Positions 20,055-31,271 are shown, counted from the stretch's first letter. The stretch is DNA of 64,000 nucleotides from Novosphingobium panipatense (GCF_002149965.1 NZ_MSQB01000011.1:1-64000), one strand, 5' to 3'. Notes: generated by a model not told the origin, from the letters alone. Numbers and translations: made by a program.

Positions 20055-21883
20055 ATCTTCACCCGAACCCCGGCATAAGCCGCGCGGCCGGGCGTGCCGT
20101 AAGTCCGCACCACTTCGTAGTGCTCGTCGAACAGGTTCTCGACCCGGCCGTAGACCTGGACGTTGTGGGTGACATCATAGGCGGCGCGCAGGCCGACCAC
20201 GACGTTTCCGCCGAGATAATTGGCGTTGGCCACATCGTCGTAGCGCCCCCCGCCCACGCGCAGGTCCGCGCCGAGGCGGAAGCCCTGCGACCAGTGCTTG
20301 TCGAGGCTCGCATAGAGATTGGTCTTGGGACGGCGGGCGAGGCGCGCGCCGGTGATCTCGTTGGTGGCATCGAGGTAAGTGGCCGAAAGGCTCATGTCGA
20401 AGCCCTCCCAGTCGGTCACCTGCATGCCCAGTTCCACGCCCTTGGCGCGGGCGCGGCCGACATTGTAGTAGTTCCACGCGGCCAGATCGTAATCGATCAG
20501 GTTCTTCGTCTTGCGATCGAAGTAGGTGACCGAGAACGTGCCGTGCCCTTCGGCGAAGGGCTGCTCAACGCCCACGTCCCACGACTTCGACGTCTCGGGA
20601 TCGAGCGCACGGAAACCGGCATTGGTGTAGAGCTGGTAGAGCGAAGGCGCCTTGAAGCCCTCGCCATAGCTGGCGCGCAGGATCGGGGCTTCCTCGCTGC
20701 CGCCGATCACCCAGGCACCGTTGGCCGAGAAAGTGGTCTTGCTGCCGAAGTCCGAATTGTCGTCATAACGCACGCCGCCGTTCAGCGTCAGGCCGGTGAC
20801 CGGGCGCAAGGTGACCATGCCGAAGACGCTGTCGATCGAGGTGGAATCCTTCGAGCCGTAGTTGTCCGAGAACTTCTGCTTCTCGGTCTCGGCGCCCACC
20901 AGCAGGCTGACCATCTCGATCGGCGTGTAGGAAACCTGCCCCTCGAAGCGGTCGTTGCGGCCATTGGTGGTATAGGGCCCGAAGACGGCATCGTCCGAGA
21001 TGCGGCGAGTATCGGTAAGGCCGTAGCCGACACGCGCAGTCAGGCGGCCGTCGAGCCCCTTGTAGCGCAAGTTGGCATAGCCCACGGTGTCGCGCTTCAT
21101 GCCCACGTTCAGGGCATCGGCGCCGGTATTGTCGTAATCGTAGTTCGCCTTGGTCCAGTAGGTTCCGGCGTCGGCGGAGAGGCCGTCCACGATCTGCACT
21201 TCGGCGCGGGCATTGGCGCTCTTGCTTTCGTAGCCGTCCTTTTCGGTGCCGCCGCGGCGCTCGTTGAAGGCCGAATAGCCGTCACCCTTGAGCCAGTTGC
21301 CGCCCAGCGTCAGGCCGACCGGCCCCACTTTGCCCGCGGCCGAGGCGCCGAGCTGCTTCTGGTCGCGCCAGCCATATTCGGCTTGACCGCGCGCGGTCCA
21401 TTCCTCGGTCGGGCGCGCGGTGATGAGGTTGATCACGCCGCCGATCGCGCGGCTGCCCCAGAGCACGCCGGAGGATCCGCGCACCACCTCGATGCGGTCG
21501 AACTGGCCGACGGTGAGGCTGCCGAAGTCGAAACCGCCGCCCACGTCGCCCGGATCGTTGATGCGCACGCCGTCGATCAGCACCAGGCTCTGTGCGTTCT
21601 CGGCGCCGCGGATGAAGACGCTGGCAGGCTGGCCGAAGCCGCCGGACTGGGTGAAGGTCACGCCCGGCAGGCGGGCCAGCACGTCGGTCGCGGTCACCGC
21701 CTGGGTGCGCTCGATATCCTCGCGCGTGACGACCGAGACGGACTGGCCGATCTCGCTCGTGGGCGTTTCGGTGCGCGTCGCGGTGACGACGATATTATCG
21801 ATGGCCGCTTCATCCGCCAGAGCGGGGACGGCAATGGACGTCGAGACCGCAAGGGCGGTCCCCAGCAAGAACAGGTACTTCAC
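20051..21883 (-). CDS. btuB: TonB-dependent vitamin B12 receptor BtuB
   Basis: 610-aa outer-membrane receptor. Signal peptide MKYLFLLGTALAVSTSIAVP then ALA; TonB box IDNIVVTATR right after the mature start; plug domain with DVLARLPGVTFTQSGGFGQP and VLIDGVRINDP; 22-strand barrel ending in the aromatic-rich C-terminal strand AAYAGVRVKM. GTG at 21883 was chosen: GGAGG precedes it and the signal peptide follows directly. It is the first gene of btuBFCD, with a cobalamin riboswitch in its leader, so expression should fall when B12 is plentiful. Confidence 0.95.
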   Translation of the reverse strand: MKYLFLLGTALAVSTSIAVPALADEAAIDNIVVTATRTETPTSEIGQSVSVVTREDIERTQAVTATDVLARLPGVTFTQSGGFGQPASVFIRGAENAQSLVLIDGVRINDPGDVGGGFDFGSLTVGQFDRIEVVRGSSGVLWGSRAIGGVINLITARPTEEWTARGQAEYGWRDQKQLGASAAGKVGPVGLTLGGNWLKGDGYSAFNERRGGTEKDGYESKSANARAEVQIVDGLSADAGTYWTKANYDYDNTGADALNVGMKRDTVGYANLRYKGLDGRLTARVGYGLTDTRRISDDAVFGPYTTNGRNDRFEGQVSYTPIEMVSLLVGAETEKQKFSDNYGSKDSTSIDSVFGMVTLRPVTGLTLNGGVRYDDNSDFGSKTTFSANGAWVIGGSEEAPILRASYGEGFKAPSLYQLYTNAGFRALDPETSKSWDVGVEQPFAEGHGTFSVTYFDRKTKNLIDYDLAAWNYYNVGRARAKGVELGMQVTDWEGFDMSLSATYLDATNEITGARLARRPKTNLYASLDKHWSQGFRLGADLRVGGGRYDDVANANYLGGNVVVGLRAAYDVTHNVQVYGRVENLFDEHYEVVRTYGTPGRAAYAGVRVKM

Positions 21884-21992
21884 GCGTATTCCTCCAACCT
21901 GAACGACTTGTGCCGTCCATGGCGGAGCCGCGCGCCTTTTCCTTGCGCGTCTGCTCGCTGCAAGCCGGGACACCCCGCCCGGCTGCGGAACG

Positions 21993-22145
21993 ACGGTCAC
22001 AGGCAGGTCTCCGGGCTCCCGGATCGTCGCGCCGCCCTCCGCCTTCCCGGTGTGACCCAGTGGCATCGCGTGGAAGGGGCGCTCCCCGGTCACAGTTGCG
22101 GGGGCAGCTTTTCGACTTGCGCCGAAATTCCCTCTATGGGCCCGG
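21993..22145 (-). promoter_or_regulatory. Cobalamin riboswitch (btuB leader)
   Basis: On the minus strand the conserved pieces appear in order: AGAGGGAAT at the 5' side, GCTGCCCCCGCAACTGT, the B12-box-like GCCACTGGGTCAC, CCGGGAAGGCGG, and CGGAGACCTGCCTGT at the 3' side. This is the standard AdoCbl/MeCbl riboswitch core. It lies about 110 bp upstream of the btuB GTG. Boundaries are approximate. Confidence 0.95.
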
Positions 22146-22356
22146 CTCCGGGCCACCCATGACGTGGCGCGCAAATACGGGGCCGCGCGGGGGTTGGCAA
22201 GCGGGGCAGATGGGTGACGCACCGGTATCGCCGGGGGAAATCGCAAAGAGAGTCTTAAGCGATTCAGGCTATCCCGCGCGCCTGTACCGCTTCGGGACGC
22301 GCCGATCTCGATGGATGCCGCGCGGGCCAAAGCAGGATAGGCGCGAAGGGCGCCTC

Positions 22357-23508
22357 ATGCGAGGACTGCCGAGAGGAACCGAATTGACCGCTGCCGCCCT
22401 GCCTTCCTGCGCCGAGACCTGGGAACCGCGCCCGCGCGATTTCCAGGGGAACTTCGTGCGCGGCGGACGCAGACGGCTCCAGCGCAGGCGACGGCGCTGG
22501 ACGCTGGGCGCGGCGGGGCTGGTGGCGATCGCCCTGCCCGCTTTCGCCTCCCCGCCGCTCACGGCATGGGACAGCCTGACGGTCGGCGCCGCCACGGCGG
22601 CTGACCAGACCGTGCTGCCCATGCCTTTCGAACAGGTGGGCGCCAGCTTCCCCGGCTCGGCCTATTACTACCTCGAAGCGGAAAAGCCGGTGCTGAAGGT
22701 CGGCGAAGGCATTCATTCGGACGCCGGCGATGCCGCGAGCGTCCCCGTCGCCCGCGCGTTCAGGATCGACAATTCCGGGGTGGACCGCAGCCGCGCGCTC
22801 CAGTGCCTCACCGCCGCGATCTACTACGAAGCCGCCAGCGAGCCGGACGGCGGCCAGCGCGCGGTGGCCCAGGTCGTGCTCAACCGCGTGGCCCATCCGG
22901 CCTATCCCAAGACCGTCTGCGGCGTCGTCTACCAGGGATCGGAGCGGCCAACCGGCTGCCAGTTCTCGTTCACCTGCGACGGTTCGCTGGCCCGCGCACC
23001 GCAGCGCTACTTCTGGCAGCGGGCGGAGGACGTCGCCCGCGCGGCGCTGTCAGGCTACGTCTACGCGCCGATCGGCCTGGCGACGCATTACCACACGATC
23101 CAGGTCAATCCCTACTGGGCGCCGAGCCTCCGCTACCTGACGACGATCGGCGCGCACCGCTTCTACGCCTTCAACGGCGCGGCCGGAAACCCGGCCTCGT
23201 TCCGCTTCGCTTATCTCGGCGGCGAACCACTCGCCGCGCCCCATCGCCGCGACGATTCGGCCGCCAGCGCCCTGGCCAATGCCGCACTCGACCCGCTGGC
23301 CGTGCAGCGGGCTTTCGAGGTTACAGCGCCCGTCCGGGCAGAGACCGTCACGCCGCCCGCGGCACCGGTCGCGGCGGCTCCCGCCTATTCCAGCGACGTG
23401 CGCGAACGCGGCGGCGAGGACCTCTACCGCGCCCGCAACCTGCCCGAAGCGACCGTGCGCCCCGAATATGCCAACTCGGGCAAATGGATCGCCCAGCCCA
23501 CGAGCTAG
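22357..23508 (+). CDS. Cell wall hydrolase, SleB family (Hydrolase_2 domain)
   Basis: 383 aa. An Arg-rich cytoplasmic start (RGGRRRLQRRRRRW) is followed by one hydrophobic segment (TLGAAGLVAIALPAFA), so it is exported or membrane-anchored. The catalytic domain (about residues 145-265) has the SleB/CwlJ hallmark CLTAAIYYEAASEPDGGQ with the probable catalytic Glu, QVVLNRVAHPAYPKTVCGVV, and CQFSFTCDGS. Members cleave peptidoglycan, often as lytic transglycosylases. The C-terminal third is Ala/Pro-rich and unassigned. ATG 22357 is preferred; GAAGGG lies upstream. It is divergent from the btu riboswitch. Confidence 0.88.
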   Translation: MRGLPRGTELTAAALPSCAETWEPRPRDFQGNFVRGGRRRLQRRRRRWTLGAAGLVAIALPAFASPPLTAWDSLTVGAATAADQTVLPMPFEQVGASFPGSAYYYLEAEKPVLKVGEGIHSDAGDAASVPVARAFRIDNSGVDRSRALQCLTAAIYYEAASEPDGGQRAVAQVVLNRVAHPAYPKTVCGVVYQGSERPTGCQFSFTCDGSLARAPQRYFWQRAEDVARAALSGYVYAPIGLATHYHTIQVNPYWAPSLRYLTTIGAHRFYAFNGAAGNPASFRFAYLGGEPLAAPHRRDDSAASALANAALDPLAVQRAFEVTAPVRAETVTPPAAPVAAAPAYSSDVRERGGEDLYRARNLPEATVRPEYANSGKWIAQPTS

Positions 23509-23650
23509 GCGCGCGCTTTAAGCATTCGCCAAGTATCGGCTGCAAGGTTTCAGCAACCATAGGCCATCACCAAGACTTAGCGGCTTCATCCTATAACTGA
23601 CTTCCGAGACGCCATCTCCGAGCGTCCTTCAACAAGAGGCGCGCTTACCC

Positions 23651-23998
23651 ATGGCCATCCGCTTTTCCGCTGCCCGGAAACGCTCCTGCCCCGTGATCGT
23701 GCGCGCTCTCTGCCCCTCGGTGCCGCTCTGCGCCGCCAACGACAATTCCGCGTCCCGCGCACGCCTCCGCCGCCGTATCCGCGAGGCCACCGCCGATACC
23801 GCCAACGCGCGCATCTTCGCGGAAGCCCTGCGCCACTTCGCCCGCCACGACCTGTCCGCCGCCGCCCATGCCCGCGCGCATGCCGCTGCCGCGCGCCTCG
23901 CCGGGGACGAGCATGCCTGCACCTGGTGGATCGCCATCTGCCGCCAACTCGACCGCCCCATGGCCGACGCCTTCGCCCGGCGCATCGGCAACGGGTAA
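23651..23998 (+). CDS. Conserved hypothetical small protein
   Basis: 115 aa, basic, mostly helical, no membrane segment. A variable N-terminus is followed by TADTANARIFAEALRHFARH, then AAAHARAHAAAARLAGDEHA and WWIAICRQLDRPMA. I recall similar short proteins in sphingomonad genomes but no function. The ATG has only a weak AAGAGG 10-15 bp upstream. An R2 repeat follows within 30 bp of the stop. Confidence 0.55.
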   Translation: MAIRFSAARKRSCPVIVRALCPSVPLCAANDNSASRARLRRRIREATADTANARIFAEALRHFARHDLSAAAHARAHAAAARLAGDEHACTWWIAICRQLDRPMADAFARRIGNG

Positions 23999-24025
23999 GG
24001 CCTGCACAGCGCTTACGGGAGGGGC

Positions 24026-24388
24026 CTTCGACAAGCTCAGGCTGAGCGGGGCTGAGAGCTGAGAGCGGACCGGAGCTAAAATGGCGCGCGGACGGGTCAT
24101 TTCGGGCCCGGCTTCTCCCCTTCACATGCGGCATTACCCCCATTCCGCTCGCCCTGAGCCTGTCGAAGGGCCTGCACAGCGCCCGCCGGAGGGGCCTTCG
24201 ACAAGCTCAGGTTGAGCGGGGTTGAGAGTGGGAGTGGGCCGGAGCGAAATTGGGAGCATGGACGGGTCATTTCAGACCCGGCTTCCGTCCTTCACATGCG
24301 GCATTACCCCCACTCCGCTCGCCCTGAGCTTGTCGAAGGGCCTGCACAGCGCTCGCCGGAAGGGCCTTCGACAAGCTCAGGCTGAGCG
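24026..24388. repeat. R2 repeat cluster (five units)
   Basis: R2 units at 24026-24048 (minus), 24146-24168 (plus), 24196-24218 (minus), 24316-24338 (plus) and 24366-24388 (minus). The last four form two inverted pairs, each with starts 50 bp apart, and the pairs repeat with a 170-bp period (24146 to 24316; 24026, 24196 and 24366 also step by 170). So it is a tandem array of a 170-bp module, about 2.1 copies. Confidence 0.85.
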
Positions 24389-25864
<1,476 letters not shown>

Positions 25865-25877
25865 TCCGAACACCACG

Positions 25878-25915
25878 GCCCCGCCCGCCCCGTAATTCGA
25901 CGGGGCGGGCGGGGC
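25878..25915 (+). terminator. Strong GC hairpin after mdh
   Basis: GCCCCGCCCGCCCCGT / ACGGGGCGGGCGGGGC, a 16-bp perfect stem with an AATTCG loop, 13 bp after the stop. There is no long T-run, so termination may be partial. Confidence 0.7.
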
Positions 25916-26033
25916 TTCGGCCTATCCGGCCGTTGATTTTAACACTGGGGCGGTTGCACTTCGCGGAATTTGCGCCATGGCGCTACTCAAGCCGGAATCG
26001 GCCTACACCAGGAACAGGAATTAGGATCGACCT

Positions 26034-26924
26034 ATGTCCATTCTCGTCGACAAGAACACCAAGGTCATTACCCAGGGCATGACCGGCAAGACCGGCAGCT
26101 TCCACACCGAAGCCGCGCTGGCCTACGGCACCCAGATGGTTGCCGGCGTCACCCCCGGCAAGGGCGGCACCAGCCACCTTGACCTGCCCCAGTACGACAC
26201 CGTCGCCGAAGCCAAGGCCGCGACCGGCGCGACCGCCTCGTGCATCTACGTGCCGCCCGCAGGCTGCGCCGACGCCATCCTCGAAGCGATCGACGCCGAG
26301 ATGGAACTGATCGTCGCGATCACCGAAGGCGTGCCGGTTCTCGACATGGTTCGCGTGAAACGCGCCCTTTCGGGTTCGAAGTCGCGCCTGATCGGCCCGA
26401 ACTGCCCCGGCGTCCTCACCCCCGGCGAATGCAAGATCGGCATCATGCCCGGCAGCATCTTCTCCAAGGGTTCGGTCGGCGTCGTCTCGCGCTCGGGCAC
26501 GCTCACCTATGAAGCCGTGTTCCAGACCACCAACGCCGGTCTCGGCCAGACCACCGCAGTCGGCATCGGCGGCGACCCGGTCAACGGCACCAACTTCATC
26601 GACGTCCTGGAACTGTTCCTGGCCGACGAAGCCACCAAGTCGATCATCATGATCGGCGAAATCGGCGGCAGCGCCGAAGAAGAAGCGGCCCAGTTCCTCA
26701 AGGACGAAGCCAAGCGCGGCCGCAAGAAGCCCATGGTCGGCTTCATCGCCGGTCGCACGGCGCCTCCGGGCCGCCGCATGGGCCACGCCGGTGCCATCGT
26801 CTCGGGCGGCCAGGGCGGCGCCGAAGACAAGATCGCAGCCATGGAAGAAGCAGGCATCCGTGTCTCGCCCTCGCCGTCGCTGCTGGGCGAAACCCTTGTG
26901 GAAGTCCTCAAGGAATACGCCTGA
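26034..26924 (+). CDS. sucD: Succinyl-CoA synthetase subunit alpha
   Basis: 296 aa. Contains the CoA-binding Rossmann start [49 protein letters not shown], the power-helix region [15 protein letters not shown], and the phosphorylated His in [13 protein letters not shown]. With SucC it converts succinyl-CoA to succinate with nucleotide triphosphate formation. The sucC partner that normally lies directly upstream is absent here. GGAATTAGGA precedes the ATG. It is followed at 188 bp by sucA. Confidence 0.96.
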   Translation: MSILVDKNTKVITQGMTGKTGSFHTEAALAYGTQMVAGVTPGKGGTSHLDLPQYDTVAEAKAATGATASCIYVPPAGCADAILEAIDAEMELIVAITEGVPVLDMVRVKRALSGSKSRLIGPNCPGVLTPGECKIGIMPGSIFSKGSVGVVSRSGTLTYEAVFQTTNAGLGQTTAVGIGGDPVNGTNFIDVLELFLADEATKSIIMIGEIGGSAEEEAAQFLKDEAKRGRKKPMVGFIAGRTAPPGRRMGHAGAIVSGGQGGAEDKIAAMEEAGIRVSPSPSLLGETLVEVLKEYA

Positions 26925-26937
26925 TCCCATACCCGCG

Positions 26938-26967
26938 GGCGGCGCGAATCTTCGGATTTGCGCCGCC
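26938..26967 (+). other. Hairpin with TTCG loop between sucD and sucA
   Basis: GGCGGCGCGAATC-TTCG-GATTTGCGCCGCC: a 13-bp stem with one mismatch closed by a C(TTCG)G tetraloop. There is no T-run, so it may be an RNA-stabilising or partial terminator structure. Confidence 0.6.
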
Positions 26968-27112
26968 ACGGGACCCACAGGCGATCCGGCACGTTCGAGA
27001 TGCCGGACGCACATGCGAACGAAACGGCCCCTCCTCTCCCTCGGGACCATCGAACGCACTATTTAGCTTGGTAGCGCCGGCCGTTTTCCGGCGCGACAAA
27101 AGGTGACACCCG

Positions 27113-29962
27113 ATGGGCGACGAAAGTTTCGACTTCACCCCCGATGATATCCTCGACGGACCGCAGGCCGGTCCCAGCTGGCAGCGCAAGAACTGGCCGC
27201 TGGTAGGCGCCGAGTTCGAGGACGACCTGACCCAGGGCCTCGACCCCAGCGCGCTGAAGGTCAAGATCGAGAAGGCAGCGGCAAAGGGCGGCCAGAAGGT
27301 CGACCAGTCCCGCATAGACGAAGCCGCGGCCGACGCAATCCGCGCCATGATGCTGATCCGCACATATCGCGTGCGCGGTCACCTGGCTGCCGATCTCGAT
27401 CCGCTCGGCCTCAACCAGCGCCAGCTCCCCGCCGACCTCACGCCCGAATACCACGGCTTCGTAGGCGCCGCGCAAGACCGCCCGGTCTATGTCGGCGGTG
27501 CGCTCGGCCTGGAGTGGACGACCGTTCGCGAGATCGTGCAGATCCTGCGCGCGAACTATTGCGGCAAGGTCGGCCTCGAATACATGCACATCGCCGATGT
27601 CGAGGAACGCCGTTTCCTCCAGGAGCGGATGGAAGGCGCCGACAAGGAAATCGAGTTCACCCCCGAGGGCAAGAAGGCGATCCTTCAGGCCGTCGTGCGC
27701 GGCGAGCAGTACGAGAAGTTCCTCGGCAAGAAGTACGTCGGCACCAAGCGCTTCGGCCTTGACGGCGGCGAAGCCATGATCCCGGCGCTCGAAGCCGTGA
27801 TCAAGTACGGCGGCACGCTGGGCGTCAAGGAAATCGTCTACGGCATGGCCCACCGCGGCCGCCTGAACGTCCTCGCGAACGTCCTTGCCAAGCCCTACAA
27901 GGTGATCTTCCACGAATTCTCGGGCGGCACCGCCAACCCGGAAGACGTCGGCGGCTCGGGCGACGTGAAGTACCACCTCGGCACTTCGGCCGACCGTGAG
28001 TTCGACGGTATCAAGGTCCACATGAGCCTGATGCCCAACCCGTCGCACCTCGAAACCGTAGACCCGGTCGTGCTCGGCAAGGTCCGCGCCTACCAGACCA
28101 TCGCTGACGACATCGGCGACGACATCGGTCCGGGCGCCAAGCACAAGCAGGTCCTGCCGGTCCTCATCCACGGTGACGCGGCCTTCGCCGGCCAGGGCAT
28201 CATCTGGGAGTGCTTCGGCCTCTCGGGCGTGAAGGGCTACAACACCGGCGGTTGCATCCACTTCATCATCAACAACCAGATCGGCTTCACGACGAGCCCG
28301 CAGTTCGCGCGCAACTCGCCGTATCCCTCGGACGTCGCCAAGGGCGTCCAGGCGCCGATCCTGCACGTCAACGGTGACGATCCGGCTGCGGTGACTTTCG
28401 CCTGCAAGCTGGCGATCGACTATCGCCAGACCTTCGGCCGCGACATCGTGATCGACATGTGGTGCTATCGCCGCTTCGGCCACAACGAAGGCGACGAGCC
28501 CGGCTTCACGCAGCCGCTGATGTACCAGAAGATCCGCCAGCACCCGCCGGTCAGCAAGATCTACGGCGATCGCCTGAAGCAGGAAGGCGTCATCGACGAC
28601 GCATTCCTGTCGCAGACGGAAGCGGAATTCACCGCGCACCTCGAAGACCAGTTCGAAGCGGCCAAGACCTACAAGTCCAACCAGGCCGACTGGTTCTCGG
28701 GCCAGTGGAGCGGCTTCCACAAGCCCGCCGATCCCGAAACCGCACGCCGCAACGTCGACACCACGATCGAGAACAAGCTGTTCGACAGCCTCGGCCGTAC
28801 CCTGACCACGGTTCCCGAAGGCCTGACCGTCCACAAGACGCTGGCCCGCGTGCTCGCGGCCAAGGAAGAGATGTTCAAGTCGGGCGACGGCTTTGACTGG
28901 GCCACGGCGGAAGCACTCGCTTTCGGCAGCCTCGTCACCGAAGGCTACAACGTGCGCCTCTCGGGCCAGGACTGCGAACGCGGCACCTTCTCGCAGCGTC
29001 ACTCGGTCTGGGTCGACCAGACGGACGAACGCAAGTACACGCCGCTGACCACCCTGCCCCACGGCCGCTTCGAAGTGCTGAACTCGACGCTGTCGGAATA
29101 TGGCGTGCTCGGCTTCGAGTATGGCTTCGCCAGCGCCGATCCGAAGACGCTGGTGCTCTGGGAAGCGCAGTTCGGCGACTTCGCCAACGGTGCGCAGATC
29201 ATCATCGACCAGTACGTCGCCTCGGCCGAGTCCAAGTGGCTGCGCGCCAACGGCCTCGTCATGCTGCTGCCCCACGGCTACGAAGGCCAGGGACCGGAGC
29301 ACTCGTCGGCCCGTCTGGAACGGTACCTGCAGCTCTGCGCGCAGGACAACATCCAGGTCTGCAACATCACGACGCCCGCGAACTACTTCCACGTTCTGCG
29401 CCGTCAGATGCACCGCCCGTTCCGCAAGCCGCTGATCATCATGACCCCGAAGTCGCTGCTCCGCCACCCGCTGGCGAAGTCGGCTGCCTCGGAGTTCACC
29501 AGCGGCACCTTCTCGCGCATTCTTTCCGACCCCAAGGGTTCGGAAGACGCCGCGACCAAGAAGGTCATCCTGTGCTCGGGCAAGGTCTTCTACGACCTGC
29601 TCGAAGCCCGCGATGCCGCAGAGATCGACGATACCCAGATCATCCGCATCGAGCAGCTCTACCCCTTCCCGGGCGAGCCGCTGGCCAAGCGCCTTGCGCG
29701 CATGCCGAACCTCGAAGAGGTCGTGTGGTGTCAGGAAGAACCGCAGAACAACGGTTCCTGGTTCTTCGTCGAATCGCAGATCGAGGCTGCCGCCAAGGAA
29801 GCAGGCGTGGCCCAGCCCCGTCCGCGCTACGCCGGCCGCAATGCCTCGGCATCGCCGGCCACCGGCCTCGCCAAGCGCCACGTTGCCGAACAGGCCGCGC
29901 TGGTTGCCGACGCGCTGCACCTTTCCGTTCGTTCCGAACTCCGTCGCAAGCAGAAGGCTTGA
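27113..29962 (+). CDS. sucA: 2-oxoglutarate dehydrogenase E1 component
   Basis: 949-aa thiamine-diphosphate enzyme that decarboxylates 2-oxoglutarate and passes the succinyl group to SucB lipoate. N-terminal helix region RAMMLIRTYRVRGHLAADLDPLG; HRGRLNVLANVLAKPY and the active-site SLMPNPSHLETVDPVVLGK; ThDP/Mg motif HGDAAFAGQGIIWE...NNQIGFTT; pyrimidine domain EYGVLGFEYGFA; C-terminal VWCQEEPQNNGSW. AAAAGGTGA precedes the ATG. sucB starts 8 bp after its stop codon, so the two are one operon. Confidence 0.97.
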   Translation: MGDESFDFTPDDILDGPQAGPSWQRKNWPLVGAEFEDDLTQGLDPSALKVKIEKAAAKGGQKVDQSRIDEAAADAIRAMMLIRTYRVRGHLAADLDPLGLNQRQLPADLTPEYHGFVGAAQDRPVYVGGALGLEWTTVREIVQILRANYCGKVGLEYMHIADVEERRFLQERMEGADKEIEFTPEGKKAILQAVVRGEQYEKFLGKKYVGTKRFGLDGGEAMIPALEAVIKYGGTLGVKEIVYGMAHRGRLNVLANVLAKPYKVIFHEFSGGTANPEDVGGSGDVKYHLGTSADREFDGIKVHMSLMPNPSHLETVDPVVLGKVRAYQTIADDIGDDIGPGAKHKQVLPVLIHGDAAFAGQGIIWECFGLSGVKGYNTGGCIHFIINNQIGFTTSPQFARNSPYPSDVAKGVQAPILHVNGDDPAAVTFACKLAIDYRQTFGRDIVIDMWCYRRFGHNEGDEPGFTQPLMYQKIRQHPPVSKIYGDRLKQEGVIDDAFLSQTEAEFTAHLEDQFEAAKTYKSNQADWFSGQWSGFHKPADPETARRNVDTTIENKLFDSLGRTLTTVPEGLTVHKTLARVLAAKEEMFKSGDGFDWATAEALAFGSLVTEGYNVRLSGQDCERGTFSQRHSVWVDQTDERKYTPLTTLPHGRFEVLNSTLSEYGVLGFEYGFASADPKTLVLWEAQFGDFANGAQIIIDQYVASAESKWLRANGLVMLLPHGYEGQGPEHSSARLERYLQLCAQDNIQVCNITTPANYFHVLRRQMHRPFRKPLIIMTPKSLLRHPLAKSAASEFTSGTFSRILSDPKGSEDAATKKVILCSGKVFYDLLEARDAAEIDDTQIIRIEQLYPFPGEPLAKRLARMPNLEEVVWCQEEPQNNGSWFFVESQIEAAAKEAGVAQPRPRYAGRNASASPATGLAKRHVAEQAALVADALHLSVRSELRRKQKA

Positions 29963-29970
29963 GATAAATC

Positions 29971-31203
29971 ATGACCACCGAAGTCAAGGTCCCCGTCCTT
30001 GGGGAATCCGTCGCCGAAGCCACCATCGGCCAATGGCTGAAGCAGCCCGGCGAAGCCGTTGCCGCTGACGAGCCCATCGCCAGCCTCGAGACCGACAAGG
30101 TCGCGATCGACGTCATGGCGCCCCACGCGGGCGTCATGGGCCAGCAGATCGCCAAGGAAGGCGACACCGTCGTCGTCGGCGCGCTGATCGCCACGATCGA
30201 GGAAGGCACCGGCGGCGCCGCTGCGCCCAAGGCCGCAGCCGCTCCGGCCGCTGCTGCCCCGGCTCCGGCTCCGGCAGCTGCTGCCGTGGCTCCCGCTCCC
30301 GCTGCTTCCGACGAAGGTTCGGCCGGTTCCTCGGTCCTCTCGCCGGCCGTGCGCCGCGCGATCCTGGAGCACGGCATCGACCCGGCCACCATCAAGGGCA
30401 CCGGCAAGGACGGCCGCATCACCAAGGACGACGTCCTCGAAGCGGCCAAGAACAAGCCCGCCTCGGCGCCTGTCGCAGCCTCGGCTGCCGCCGCTCCGGC
30501 CGCGCGCAGCGAGGAACGCGTCAAGATGACGCGCCTGCGCCAGACCATCGCCAAGCGCCTGAAGTCCGCGCAGGACAACGCCGCGCTGCTCACCACCTTC
30601 AACGACGTCGACATGTCGGCCGTCATCGAGGCGCGCGAGAAGTACAAGGACGTGTTCCAGAAGAAGCACGGCATCAAGCTGGGCTTCATGTCGTTCTTCG
30701 CCAAGGCTTCGGTCCTGGCACTCAAGGACATCCCGGCGGTCAACGCGCAGATCGACGGCGACCAGATCGTCTACCACGACTACGTGGATATCTCGATCGC
30801 CGTCTCGGCCCCGAACGGCCTCGTCGTTCCGGTCGTCAAGGACTGCGACAAGCTGGGCTTCGCGGGCATCGAGAAGGCCATTGCCGAATTCGGCAAGAAG
30901 GCCAAGGAAGGCACGCTGACCATGGCCGACATGGCCGGCGGCACCTTCACGATCTCCAACGGCGGCGTGTTCGGCGGCCTGATGTCGACCCCGATCATCA
31001 ACCCCCCGCAGTCGGCCGTGCTCGGCCTGCACCGCATCGAGGACCGCGCCGTCGTGCGTAACGGCGAAATCGTGATCCGCCCGATGATGTACATCGCGCT
31101 GTCCTACGATCACCGCCTGATCGACGGCCGCGAAGCGGTCACCGCGCTCAAGACGATCAAGGAAGCGATCGAGGATCCCACCCGTCTCCTCATCGACCTC
31201 TGA
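29971..31203 (+). CDS. sucB: Dihydrolipoamide succinyltransferase (E2 of 2-oxoglutarate dehydrogenase)
   Basis: 410 aa. One lipoyl domain with Lys43 in the [14 protein letters not shown] motif, an Ala/Pro-rich linker (about 88-115), the peripheral-subunit-binding domain [20 protein letters not shown], a second Ala-rich linker, then the catalytic acyltransferase domain ending with [13 protein letters not shown], where His and Asp are catalytic. It forms the cubic core of the complex. It is directly downstream of sucA and ends at a good rho-independent terminator, so lpdA is probably on its own transcript or a read-through one. Confidence 0.97.
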   Translation: MTTEVKVPVLGESVAEATIGQWLKQPGEAVAADEPIASLETDKVAIDVMAPHAGVMGQQIAKEGDTVVVGALIATIEEGTGGAAAPKAAAAPAAAAPAPAPAAAAVAPAPAASDEGSAGSSVLSPAVRRAILEHGIDPATIKGTGKDGRITKDDVLEAAKNKPASAPVAASAAAAPAARSEERVKMTRLRQTIAKRLKSAQDNAALLTTFNDVDMSAVIEAREKYKDVFQKKHGIKLGFMSFFAKASVLALKDIPAVNAQIDGDQIVYHDYVDISIAVSAPNGLVVPVVKDCDKLGFAGIEKAIAEFGKKAKEGTLTMADMAGGTFTISNGGVFGGLMSTPIINPPQSAVLGLHRIEDRAVVRNGEIVIRPMMYIALSYDHRLIDGREAVTALKTIKEAIEDPTRLLIDL

Positions 31204-31208
31204 GTTAA

Positions 31209-31247
31209 GAAACCCCGCCCACCCCGATCCGGTCGGGCGGGGTTTTC
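31209..31247 (+). terminator. Rho-independent terminator after sucB
   Basis: AAACCCCGCCC ... GGGCGGGGTTTTC: 11-bp stem followed by a short T-run, 6 bp after the sucB stop codon. Confidence 0.85.
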
Positions 31248-31271
31248 ACTTGAGCCGAAATGACTATTTTC

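Noticed and set aside
24026..24388. Regularly spaced repeats suggesting a CRISPR array
   Set aside because: Units alternate in orientation and the DNA between them is itself repeated with a 170-bp period, so these are not unique spacers; no cas genes nearby.
27059..29920. 953-aa open frame on the minus strand
   Set aside because: Complete antisense shadow of sucA; length reflects codon bias only.
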